Source: Chloroflexota bacterium (GTDB lineage: Bacteria; Chloroflexota; Chloroflexia; Chloroflexales; Roseiflexaceae). Taken from it: 59,525 nt of DNA. The notes beneath the pieces are model-generated. The model did not search any database. It was not told where the DNA came from and saw only the letters and a list, made by a program, of their open reading frames with translations. The stretch lies in the NCBI GenBank assembly GCA_013388755.1, contig JACAEQ010000044.1, positions 1 through 59,525 of the forward strand, read 5' to 3'. Made by a program: the position numbers and the translations under genes. Below are positions 1 through 7,239 of the stretch, in pieces; the stretch's first letter is position 1; each line of letters begins with the position of its first letter.

Positions 1-88
1 AAAGCCCTCGGCCAGGGGGTGCAAAGCCCACCTTCGTGGGCTCAACAGGCCACGGAGGTGGCCTTCGCAAGCGCTAGCCGAGGCGTTT
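1..88. repeat. Dispersed intergenic repeat with inverted ends (copy 1)
   Basis: The window opens with AAAGCCCTCGGC and the same motif returns inverted as GCCGAGGCGTTT at 77-88. Between them are shorter GGGC/GCCC and GGCC stems, so the whole unit can fold into a branched hairpin. A related unit lies at 19517-19617 with the same CCCTCGGC / GCCGAG ends. The unit may extend left of the window. It has no coding content and resembles the small non-autonomous palindromic repeats common between genes in Chloroflexota and cyanobacteria. Confidence 0.6.
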
Positions 89-184
89 ACGCCGACGGAA
101 ACGGATCATCTGCCGAAATACAACTGTAGTGCTATCGGCTATCGGTTTTTCACCTGAGCCGGCGGTTTCCACGCAGAGGCTTTC

Positions 185-916
185 ATGACCCTTGACCTTG
201 CAATCGGTGAGTATGTCCGGCAATTGCGCCGTGCCGGCACGCGCCCCGGCGAGCGCCTGGTGAAACACATCCTGGCCGGCGGGGAGGCTGCCACCGGCCC
301 GCTGATCGCCCTCGCGGCCGATACCAGGCTCCTGTTCGAAGAGCCGCCCGTCGCGTATGCGCCGCTCCACGCGCTGCGCTTACTCGGCGAACTGTCGTCG
401 CCACGCATGATCGAGCCCTTGCTCGACCGGCTACCGATCAACGACGATGCGGAAAGCGATACCGTCGATCTGTGGGTGCAAGATGTGCCGCAGATCCTTG
501 CGCGCCTCGGCAGCGACGGCGTCAGCGCGCTCTGGGCCTACGCCGACGACCCGCAACGCCACCCGATCGGGCGCGCTACGGCGCTGCTTGCTCTGGCGTT
601 TGCCACCGCCATTGATGAACACCTGCGTGAACCGATTGTTGCCGGCCTGCGCGAGCGCCTCGCACGCAGTGACGATCGCGAATTGAACGCGCACCTGGTG
701 CGCGCACTCGGCCTTCTCTGCGCCGGCGACGCCTATGGCGAGATCATGGCGCGCTACCGCGCTGGCGACGTTGATCAGGAGATCGTGTCGGCGGCTACGG
801 CGCGCCAGCTTCTGCTGGGAAAGGAACACAGCGTGCTGGCATGCGCCAGGCACCCGCTCTGGGAGCGCTATGACGAGCATGGACCGAGCGACAACGACAC
901 GGATAAGGAGTGGTAG
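185..916 (+). CDS. HEAT-repeat-like protein of unknown function
   Basis: A 243-residue soluble protein made almost wholly of short amphipathic helices (for example ALHALRLLGEL and ATALLALAFAT). This pattern suggests a HEAT- or armadillo-like solenoid used for protein contacts. I see no catalytic motif, signal peptide or membrane segment. The stop codon at 914-916 is one base before the GTG start of the DAHP synthase gene, so the two are probably co-transcribed and translationally coupled. No direct role in aromatic amino-acid synthesis is known for such proteins, so the pairing may reflect only operon position. The HEAT assignment is by look of sequence, not by a profile match. Confidence 0.7.
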   Translation: MTLDLAIGEYVRQLRRAGTRPGERLVKHILAGGEAATGPLIALAADTRLLFEEPPVAYAPLHALRLLGELSSPRMIEPLLDRLPINDDAESDTVDLWVQDVPQILARLGSDGVSALWAYADDPQRHPIGRATALLALAFATAIDEHLREPIVAGLRERLARSDDRELNAHLVRALGLLCAGDAYGEIMARYRAGDVDQEIVSAATARQLLLGKEHSVLACARHPLWERYDEHGPSDNDTDKEW

Positions 917-917
917 C

Positions 918-1970
918 GTGCGACCGGTTGATAACTTGCATGTTCGGGCGTTCGAGCCGCTGACCGCGCCGCGGGTCATGCGCGAGCGCCTCCCGATTAC
1001 TGAAAACGCCGCACAGACCGTCTACGAGGCGCGCCAGGCCATCAAACGCATCATGCACCGTGACGATCTCCGGTTGCTGGTCGTCATCGGGCCGTGTTCG
1101 ATCCACGATACCGGTGCGGCATTGGAGTACGCCGGGCGGCTGCGCCGCCTGGCGGCCGAGGTGCGCGATCGCATCGTCGTGGTGATGCGCGCTTATTTTG
1201 AAAAACCGCGTACCACCATCGGCTGGCGAGGCCTGATCAACGATCCGTACCTCGATGGCTCATTCGATATGAATGAAGGGCTGCGCCGCGCGCGCGAACT
1301 CCTGCTGCACATCAACGATATGGGTTTGCCCGCCGCAACCGAGATGCTCGATCCGATCAGCCCGCAGTATATTACCGACCTGATCAGCATGACGGCGATC
1401 GGCGCGCGCACGTCCGAATCGCAGACCCACCGGGCGCTTGCCAGCGGTCTCTCGATGCCGGTTGGCTACAAGAACGGCACCGATGGCAATGTGCAGGTCG
1501 CGATTAACTCCTTTCTCTCGGCGCGCCATCCGCATAGTTTCCTCGGTATCAATCCCGATGGCTTCAGTTGCGTGGTGAAGACGACCGGAAATCCGGACGG
1601 CATGGTGATTCTGCGCGGCAGCAGCTCCGGCCCAAACTACGACGTGCAGAGTGTCGCTCGCGCCAGCCAGGCGATGGAGGCCGCCGGGTTGCGCCCTGCA
1701 ATCATGATTGATTGCAGCCACGCCAACTCCGGCTCGGATCACACGCTCCAGCCCCGGGTCTGGATCGAGGTCCTGCGCGAACATATCGCGCGCAAGAATG
1801 CCGTTATCGGGATGATGGTTGAGAGTAACCTTGTTGAAGGCAAGCAGGCTATTCCCGCCGATCTGGCACAGTTGCGCTATGGTGTCTCCATCACGGATGC
1901 ATGCGTGGGGTGGGAAACAACGGAGCGCATGCTCGTCGAAGCCTACGACATGCTTGGCCCGCTGGCATGA
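918..1970 (+). CDS. aroG: 3-deoxy-7-phosphoheptulonate (DAHP) synthase, class I
   Basis: Catalyses condensation of phosphoenolpyruvate with erythrose 4-phosphate, the first step of the shikimate pathway to aromatic amino acids. The 350-residue length equals that of E. coli AroG/AroF. Family motifs are present: the TENAAQTV stretch near the N terminus, GPCSIHD (PEP and metal site), YKNGTDG and DCSHANSGSD near the C terminus. I chose GTG at 918 because AAGGAG lies 7 bases upstream and the start follows the preceding stop by one base; a much longer upstream extension in this frame overlaps the previous gene and does not look like protein. The N-terminal regulatory extension is present, so feedback inhibition by an aromatic amino acid is possible but cannot be assigned to one from sequence. 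Confidence 0.95.
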   Translation: MRPVDNLHVRAFEPLTAPRVMRERLPITENAAQTVYEARQAIKRIMHRDDLRLLVVIGPCSIHDTGAALEYAGRLRRLAAEVRDRIVVVMRAYFEKPRTTIGWRGLINDPYLDGSFDMNEGLRRARELLLHINDMGLPAATEMLDPISPQYITDLISMTAIGARTSESQTHRALASGLSMPVGYKNGTDGNVQVAINSFLSARHPHSFLGINPDGFSCVVKTTGNPDGMVILRGSSSGPNYDVQSVARASQAMEAAGLRPAIMIDCSHANSGSDHTLQPRVWIEVLREHIARKNAVIGMMVESNLVEGKQAIPADLAQLRYGVSITDACVGWETTERMLVEAYDMLGPLA

Positions 1971-1983
1971 TCGGAGTGATGAC

Positions 1984-3075
1984 ATGGTCCGTCGCCGTAA
2001 GCGTCGTGCCGGACGATTATGGATCATTGGCGCCGGCCTGTTCGCCGTCTGCTGCGCACTGGCGCTGGCGCTGATCGTTTTCCGGCGCGCGCGTGATGTC
2101 ACGGTTCCTCTCCCGGCGCCTGCGCCGACAGCAACGCAGCGTTCCCCTTCACCGCAAACGCCGGCAACCAGCAGCCGTGCCACACCGGCACCACCGGCCA
2201 GCACCCATACCCGGCCGGTGATTCCGGAAGGGCTGGTACGCGCGCGCATCACGAACGTGGTTGACGGCGATACCGTGGATGTGCTGATTGATGGGAGCGA
2301 AGAACGCCTGCGGCTGATCGGCATTGATACTCCTGAGACGGTACGCCCTGACCATCCCGTGGAATGCTTTGGCCGTGAGGCGTCAGCGTTTGCACGAGAG
2401 TTGCTGAATGGCCAGGACGTCTTGCTCGAGGACGATCCGAGCCAGGACAACCGTGACCGCTTTGGTCGATTGCTACGTTATGTCTGGTTACCTGATGGCC
2501 GGCTGGTGAATTACGAGATGATTGTGCAGGGGTATGCGTTTGAATATACCTATAATCGCCCCTACACGTACCAGGCGCAATTCAGGGCAGCACAACTGGC
2601 CGCGCGCGAAGCGCAAACCGGTCTATGGTCGCCGTCGACCTGCGATGGCGAGCGGCAACCACCCGAACGTGCAACGCCAATCCCTCCTGCTACGACGGCC
2701 CCACCAGCATCGCTGCCGGTTGTGACACCACCGCAGACAGCTGCACATTCGCTACCGCCGTCATTCAACGGCTGCCGCCCTGACCCGAACAGCGCCAGCG
2801 CACCGAATACGCCGGTTGCAATCGTCAATATTGACAAACGCGCCGAAGAAGTGACGCTGAGGAATGTCAGCGATGCGCCGGTCAATCTCGATGGCTGGAT
2901 CATGTGCAGTATTCGCGGTAACCAGACTCATACAGGGATCGGCGGTCCTCTGGGTCCAGGCGAGACGCGCGTCTATCGCCACGCCGGAGATGGAACCATC
3001 TGGAGCAATGCTGAATCCGATCCCGGGGCACTCTATGATCCGGAAGGCCGGCTCGTCGCGTACTGGCCGGATTGA
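1984..3075 (+). CDS. Membrane-anchored or secreted staphylococcal-nuclease-like protein with C-terminal lamin-tail domain
   Basis: The 363-residue product has a basic N terminus followed by a single hydrophobic segment (about residues 12-33), a Pro/Thr-rich spacer, and a thermonuclease (SNase) fold at about residues 80-215. The catalytic pattern of the family is complete: RLRLIGIDTPE supplies the Arg and Asp/Glu residues and DRFGRLLRY supplies the second Arg. After a second Pro/Thr linker, residues about 270-363 (VEEVTLRN-type strands, LDGW, GPGETRVY) match a lamin-tail/LTD domain, which in bacteria is often joined to secreted nucleases. It likely degrades extracellular nucleic acid or acts at the envelope. 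It begins 13 bases after the aroG stop and may be read through from it. ATG 1984 is chosen because upstream codons lie inside aroG. Confidence 0.88.
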   Translation: MVRRRKRRAGRLWIIGAGLFAVCCALALALIVFRRARDVTVPLPAPAPTATQRSPSPQTPATSSRATPAPPASTHTRPVIPEGLVRARITNVVDGDTVDVLIDGSEERLRLIGIDTPETVRPDHPVECFGREASAFARELLNGQDVLLEDDPSQDNRDRFGRLLRYVWLPDGRLVNYEMIVQGYAFEYTYNRPYTYQAQFRAAQLAAREAQTGLWSPSTCDGERQPPERATPIPPATTAPPASLPVVTPPQTAAHSLPPSFNGCRPDPNSASAPNTPVAIVNIDKRAEEVTLRNVSDAPVNLDGWIMCSIRGNQTHTGIGGPLGPGETRVYRHAGDGTIWSNAESDPGALYDPEGRLVAYWPD

Positions 3076-3110
3076 TAAGGATGGCCGGCAGAAGGCTTTC
3101 TGGCGGCGTT

Positions 3111-4139
3111 CTACGATTCGTGAGTTACGCGCCACAGCGCAAGGATCTGATCCGGCGCGGCGACGCCAGTCGTTCCGATCTGCCGGATGGTCACCGCAGC
3201 GGCCAGGTTTCCCAGCGTCGCGGCCTCATCCAGGGTGGCGCCGGCACACAGTGCCGCAGCAATCGCCGCCATGGCGCTATCCCCTGCGCCAACCACGTCT
3301 ATCGGCCCGGAGACGGGGATGGCCGGCGCGTGCAAAACGCCTTTGTTGTGGACGACCAGAATGCCGCGCGCCCCAAGCGTGACGAAGACTGGCTTGCCGG
3401 TACGCTGGCGCAATTGCTCGGCAGCCTGCGCCACCAGCGCCAGCGGTGGCTCACTGCTGTCGTCGGCATAGACGGCGCGCACGCACTCGCGCGCGTTGGG
3501 TTTGATGATGACACCATTGAACAGGCCAATGCGCTGGCGCGAGTCGGCGAGAAACCAGATGTGCGGATAGTGCGCTGCCAGGCGGGCCGCCTCTTCGCGG
3601 ACACGCGCCGTGATGACGCCGCATTCTGCCTCGGGCATCTGGTCAGCGAGAATCACCGCCTGGGCCTGAACAACCAGCGCGCGCAGGCGGTCGATCAACG
3701 CGGCGATGGTGTGCTCCGGGGTAGGTGTGCGGGTGCGGATGTCGAGCCGTTCAAGTTCATAGGGTACTGCGCCGGTATCGCGAATCGTGGGTTTGACATA
3801 GGTTGGCGTGCGTCGATCGGCTGCGATCACCATGGCACGCTCGTCCACCCCGGCCTCACGCAACCCGCGCCGCAGTTCGTATCCCTCACCATCGTCGCCA
3901 ATCACGCCGAGCGCCGTCACGGCCACGCCAAGAGCGCGCAGGTTGGCCGTGATTGTACCTGCGGCTCCTGGTGTGGCAGCAACCTCGACGACCTGGTGCG
4001 CCGGCAGGCCAGTTTCGAGCGAACGTTCGACGCGCGTCGGGTCAATGATCAGGTAGCGGTCAAGAAAGAAGTCGCCGACCACCAGAATGCGCACCCGGGT
4101 GTGGCGAAACAGTAGTTCCTGGAGCCGATGTTCATCCAT
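3111..4139 (-). CDS. PfkB-family sugar kinase, similar to the HldE/RfaE kinase domain
   Basis: A 342-residue carbohydrate kinase of the ribokinase/PfkB fold. The N-terminal strand VRILVVGDFFLDRY and the PGAAGTITANLRALG stretch match the substrate-binding part of D-glycero-D-manno-heptose-7-phosphate kinases. The C-terminal signature DVVGAGDSAMAAI carries the anion hole and catalytic Asp. The nucleotidyltransferase half of HldE is absent. The start at 4139 overlaps the last bases of the upstream gene by 8 bp; longer extensions run into that gene. Third gene of a tight cassette with a dehydrogenase and a deoxyhypusine-synthase-like protein, so it probably phosphorylates a sugar or polyol made or used by that set. 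The exact sugar is not known. Confidence 0.85.
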   Translation of the reverse strand: MDEHRLQELLFRHTRVRILVVGDFFLDRYLIIDPTRVERSLETGLPAHQVVEVAATPGAAGTITANLRALGVAVTALGVIGDDGEGYELRRGLREAGVDERAMVIAADRRTPTYVKPTIRDTGAVPYELERLDIRTRTPTPEHTIAALIDRLRALVVQAQAVILADQMPEAECGVITARVREEAARLAAHYPHIWFLADSRQRIGLFNGVIIKPNARECVRAVYADDSSEPPLALVAQAAEQLRQRTGKPVFVTLGARGILVVHNKGVLHAPAIPVSGPIDVVGAGDSAMAAIAAALCAGATLDEAATLGNLAAAVTIRQIGTTGVAAPDQILALWRVTHES

Positions 4140-5106
4140 ACATTTCCGCCGCATACTGAAGCGCATACGCGCGCAACGCCGGCAAGGTGGCGCGGTGATC
4201 GCCACGCACATAGTAACTCTCGCCGCCATCCTGCACCGTGCGCACCAGAATTGTCTTGAATGGCCGGTAGTAGTAGTGCGGGTCGGAGCGTGGCGCTTCC
4301 GTATGGATGTCGGACGGCAGGTCCACCAGGTCGAATACAGCCGTGGTAAAGTGCGCGATGCTCCGCCCTTCCCGCCGGGCAACGTTACGCGCCATGGCCA
4401 GTGCTTTCAGGTAGACTTCCGGTCCCATCACTGAGCTACCAGAGTTCAGCACCACCCCCCCCTCAAGTTGTTCAATGGTATGGGCGAACACCAGGAAATC
4501 AGTGTACGATGCCGCGCCCAGCGCCGCGCCGTTGCAATTCGGGTGTTCGTGGATGATGTCATAGCCAATACCGACGTGCACGGTCACCGGAATGCCAAGG
4601 CGATACCCGGCGGCGCAGATGCTGACATCGCGGTACGGCAGGTTGCCACGCATAATAGCGCGTCCAACCGCCTCGCCGATGCCAATGCCGGTTGCCGCTG
4701 CGTCCGAGATGATGTCATTCATCGCGCCGGTTTCGATCCACAGGCCAAACTGGCCTTCTCTGATATACCGCGCAACACTCTCGGTCGTCGCACCGATCAG
4801 CGCCAGTTCATAATCGTGGATCGGTCCGGCGCCGTTCATTGCCACATGCGTAATAATGCCGCGCTCCATCAGGTCGATCACATGGCGCGAGACGCCGGCC
4901 TTGATCACATGGGCGCCCATGAGGAGCACCACGGGTCGCCCGGCGTGCCGCGCCACAACCATGCGCCGGGCAATCACGGCGATCTGCGGGTCGTCGCAGA
5001 TCACCGGCGTATCGAGCGGCAATACGTGCCCGAGATCCATGTCATGGCGCCGCTCCGCCAGAGGCAACAGGACGAGCCGTGAACGATCAAACTGTGGGTA
5101 CGGCAT
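4132..5106 (-). CDS. Conserved protein resembling bacterial deoxyhypusine-synthase-like family, function unassigned
   Basis: The 324-residue protein carries GAHVIKAGVSRHVIDLMERG and the NGAGPIHDYELALIGATTE motif, resembling the NAD-binding Rossmann core of deoxyhypusine-synthase-like proteins. I do not see the lysine-bearing WGKI-type active-site motif expected of true deoxyhypusine synthase, and bacteria without eIF5A have no obvious need for that reaction, so I do not assign it. ATG 5106 is preferred over ATG 5130 because GGAGAG lies about 9 bases upstream and the longer form would overlap the dehydrogenase stop. It is translationally linked to the kinase downstream by an 8-bp overlap, pointing to a role in the same pathway, perhaps on a sugar substrate. 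Confidence 0.6.
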   Translation of the reverse strand: MPYPQFDRSRLVLLPLAERRHDMDLGHVLPLDTPVICDDPQIAVIARRMVVARHAGRPVVLLMGAHVIKAGVSRHVIDLMERGIITHVAMNGAGPIHDYELALIGATTESVARYIREGQFGLWIETGAMNDIISDAAATGIGIGEAVGRAIMRGNLPYRDVSICAAGYRLGIPVTVHVGIGYDIIHEHPNCNGAALGAASYTDFLVFAHTIEQLEGGVVLNSGSSVMGPEVYLKALAMARNVARREGRSIAHFTTAVFDLVDLPSDIHTEAPRSDPHYYYRPFKTILVRTVQDGGESYYVRGDHRATLPALRAYALQYAAEMYG

Positions 5107-5120
5107 GCCGGCGCTCTCTC

Positions 5121-6146
5121 CTATGCCCATTCAATCAATGCCTTCACCACGCCGGTTTCAGGGTTCAGCCAGCCGGCGAACTCACCAATCATGGCCTCGG
5201 GCGTTGCGCGGTGGGTGATCCAGCGCGCCAGGTCAATCCGGCTGGCAGCAAGGTCCGCGATCACACGGGCGAAATCCGCGCCGGTTGCATTGCGGCTACG
5301 CAACAGGGTGATCTCACGGCGATGCATCTCCGGGTCATCGAATGACAACTGCGCCTGCACCAGGCCGACAAAGACCAGCGTGCCGCCATTCGCCAGATAC
5401 TGCGGCGCCTGCATCATCGAGTGCGCGTTGCCGGTGGCGTCGAATACAGTAACCGGCAATTCGCCGTTCAATAGCTCACGTAGCCGCTCTACCGGACGAT
5501 CGCGCGGATCGATGATATGCTCGACGCCGACGATGTGGTGAGCAAACGTGGCACGGCGCTCGTTGATCTCCATCACGATCACACGCGCGCCATCGAGCCA
5601 GGCGAATTGCATGGTTGCCAGGCCGATCGGCCCCGCACCGATGACCAGCGCCGCTTCGCCCGGTATCACGGCCGCCCGGCGCACCGCGTGTGCTCCGATG
5701 GCCAGCGGCTCCACCAGCGCCAGATGGTCGAGCGACAGGCCAGGCGCGCGATGGAGCTTTGTGACCGGCACGACGAACGCATCACGCAGGCCACCGTCGG
5801 TATGCACACCAAGCGTCTGCAGGTGCTCACAGCAATTGGTTTTGCCACGCCGGCACGCGACACAACGGCCGCAGTTGAGATAGGGCTCGACGCTACACAC
5901 GTCGCCGATCCGCGGCCCATCCACGGTTACCCGCGATCCAGTCGCCACAACTTCGACCGCCAGTTCATGCCCGAGCACCCGCGGGTAGCTGAAATAGGGC
6001 TGTGTTCCTTCGAATGCGTGCAGATCGGTGCCGCAAATGCCAACCCGGCGCACGCGAACCAGCGCTTCATCCGGGCCGGGCGGCGGAGCGGCAGGTGTTT
6101 CGATGAGCGACAACCGGCCCGGCTGGTCAAGAACGACAGTCTTCAT
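5121..6146 (-). CDS. Zinc-dependent medium-chain dehydrogenase (sorbitol/threonine dehydrogenase type)
   Basis: A 341-residue MDR-family enzyme that oxidises an alcohol or polyol with NAD(P). Catalytic-zinc residues lie in GICGTDLHAFEG and GHELAVEV. The structural zinc lobe is shown by the four-cysteine run in NCGRCVACRRGKTNCC, and the nucleotide fold by VIGAGPIGLATMQFAW. First gene of a minus-strand cassette followed by the deoxyhypusine-synthase-like protein (15-base gap) and a PfkB kinase, which fits oxidation and phosphorylation of one sugar-like compound. Upstream (6147-6238) no clear promoter is seen, and a repeat cluster follows. Substrate cannot be set from sequence; L-galactonate, sorbitol and threonine dehydrogenases all share this layout. 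Confidence 0.85.
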   Translation of the reverse strand: MKTVVLDQPGRLSLIETPAAPPPGPDEALVRVRRVGICGTDLHAFEGTQPYFSYPRVLGHELAVEVVATGSRVTVDGPRIGDVCSVEPYLNCGRCVACRRGKTNCCEHLQTLGVHTDGGLRDAFVVPVTKLHRAPGLSLDHLALVEPLAIGAHAVRRAAVIPGEAALVIGAGPIGLATMQFAWLDGARVIVMEINERRATFAHHIVGVEHIIDPRDRPVERLRELLNGELPVTVFDATGNAHSMMQAPQYLANGGTLVFVGLVQAQLSFDDPEMHRREITLLRSRNATGADFARVIADLAASRIDLARWITHRATPEAMIGEFAGWLNPETGVVKALIEWA

Positions 6147-6238
6147 AGCAATGTGTGTGCGGAAACCGCCGGCAACGATCCGGTAACACCGCGCGATCGC
6201 CTCTGATACCGCTGACCGTCAGACCTGCGACATTCCCG

Positions 6239-6300
6239 ACCTCACCCCCCAGCCCCCTTCCGCAACGGAGAGAGGAGCCGCGCAGCGACGGGGGTGAGGT
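6239..6300. repeat. Short inverted repeat, 62 bp
   Basis: ACCTCACCCCC at 6239-6249 is matched by GGGGGTGAGGT at 6290-6300, giving an 11-bp perfect inverted pair around a G/C-rich spacer. It may fold as a hairpin and end transcripts on either strand, or it may be a repeat unit in its own right. It lies 19 bases before the larger element at 6320. Confidence 0.55.
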
Positions 6301-6319
6301 TTGCGGCATCGTCATAGGT

Positions 6320-6457
6320 CCAATACCTTTCACATACGCCCATCACCCCCACCCCGGCCCTCCCCCGCGGGGGGTGGGAGTCCGACTCCTGCCCCCGGCG
6401 GGGGGAGGTCGGGTAGGGGGCGGTGCGGTGCAGAACGCCTTATTTGAAAGGTATTGG
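6320..6457. mobile_element. MITE-like element, 138 bp, with terminal inverted repeats and 8-bp target duplication
   Basis: The left end CCAATACCTTTCACATA is the inverse of the right end TATTTGAAAGGTATTGG with one mismatch in 17. The element is flanked by TCATAGGT on both sides (6312-6319 and 6458-6465), as expected of a transposition target duplication. The interior is very G/C-rich with CCCCCACCCC and GGGGGAGG tracts and no coding frame. A related copy is at 29507-29613 and a fragment at 37931-37980. A non-autonomous element is the simplest reading; the transposase that moves it is not in the window. Confidence 0.75.
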
Positions 6458-6632
6458 TCATAGGTCATTGGTAGAACAACCCGTAGCCAGGAGTCTCGAT
6501 CAGACAATCACATGGTACGCGGTACGAAACGCATAACCATCAGCCATGCCGGCATGCTGCAATGGTAGCATAGATTCAGGCAAGCGCATGTACTCAGTGA
6601 AACAGGCGCAACCGGAGACGGGAACGATTTCC

Positions 6633-6662
6633 CTGACCGCCCACCCGTGGCTGTGGTACAAT
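6633..6662 (+). promoter_or_regulatory. Candidate sigma70 promoter
   Basis: CTGACC at 6633-6638, an 18-base spacer and TACAAT at 6657-6662 form a fair vegetative promoter 48 bases upstream of the small membrane-protein start at 6710. Supported by sequence likeness only. Confidence 0.4.
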
Positions 6663-6709
6663 GCCAATAGTTAAGAGTATCACGCCTGGAAGGGTACGAG
6701 GACGGTGAC

Positions 6710-7057
6710 ATGCTGATGCAAGCGATGCTGCTGCTACGCGCCATTGCTGGCTGGATCTGTATTATCGGTGGGGCAGTGCTTACGATTTCACCGCTACCGT
6801 TTGGTTTTGTCATTGTTATTGCCGGCGTTGCACTCCTCGGCCCGCGTGATCGCGGGTTGCGCTGGCTGCACGCGCGCTGGCATCGCCTGTTGAGCGCCGG
6901 CTCAACTTCCAGCATGCCGTTGATTGCGCACCTGGCGCAACGCATCCATACGTTCCAGCATACCGTTGAGCACAAGGCACGTCGGTGGCTTGCGGCGCGC
7001 GCCACGTCACGCACCGGCGGCACACCTCTCGCTGCCGAAGAGACCAGCCGGCAATAG
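6710..7057 (+). CDS. Small membrane protein (PGPGW-like), unknown function
   Basis: The 115-residue product has two closely spaced hydrophobic segments at about residues 7-42 (LRAIAGWICIIGGAVLTISP, then LPFGFVIVIAGVALLGP) and a basic amphipathic C-terminal half. The layout, two helices with a proline/glycine turn followed by GPRDRGLRW, resembles the small PGPGW-type inner-membrane proteins. GAGG lies 7 bases before ATG 6710. No enzymatic motif. The next gene starts 182 bases on, past a GC hairpin at 7187-7203, so joint transcription is uncertain. Confidence 0.65.
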   Translation: MLMQAMLLLRAIAGWICIIGGAVLTISPLPFGFVIVIAGVALLGPRDRGLRWLHARWHRLLSAGSTSSMPLIAHLAQRIHTFQHTVEHKARRWLAARATSRTGGTPLAAEETSRQ

Positions 7058-7186
7058 GCCGGCTGGCAGCGATCGCTGCTCGTGCGTGTGGTATCATACC
7101 TTCCGTTCGCCCCTTTCGTTCGCCCATCCCTACAGCGGCGAGCAGCACCCGTGAACCACGGATGCGCCGCTGTTCCTGCGCGCCGC

Positions 7187-7203
7187 GCGCCCCATCGGGG
7201 CGC
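7187..7203 (+). terminator. GC-rich hairpin before the three-domain fusion gene
   Basis: GCGCCCC ATC GGGGCGC forms a 7-bp perfect stem with a 3-base loop, 36 bases upstream of the ATG at 7240. No T tract follows on the plus strand, so it may be a weak terminator, a leader hairpin or a repeat remnant. Confidence 0.35.
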
Positions 7204-7239
7204 AAGGGTGGTGCACGTTGCTATAAACGAGGAAGCCTC

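Larger units (their letters stand above)
6147..6709. other. Intergenic stretch with two repeat elements and a promoter
   Basis: No convincing gene lies in these 563 bases between a divergent dehydrogenase and a small membrane-protein gene. They hold an inverted repeat (6239-6300), a miniature transposable-like element with target duplication (6320-6457) and a candidate sigma70 promoter at 6633-6662 for the gene at 6710. A long minus-strand open frame crosses the area but covers the real plus-strand genes and has no family features. Confidence 0.6.

Noticed and set aside
1260-2450. A 396-residue minus-strand open frame over aroG and the nuclease gene
   Set aside because: It lies opposite two clear genes, has no family motif, and reflects the high GC third positions of the real genes.
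4132-5106. True deoxyhypusine synthase
   Set aside because: The lysine-bearing WGKI-type motif is not seen and bacteria normally lack the eIF5A substrate; only the core fold is alike.
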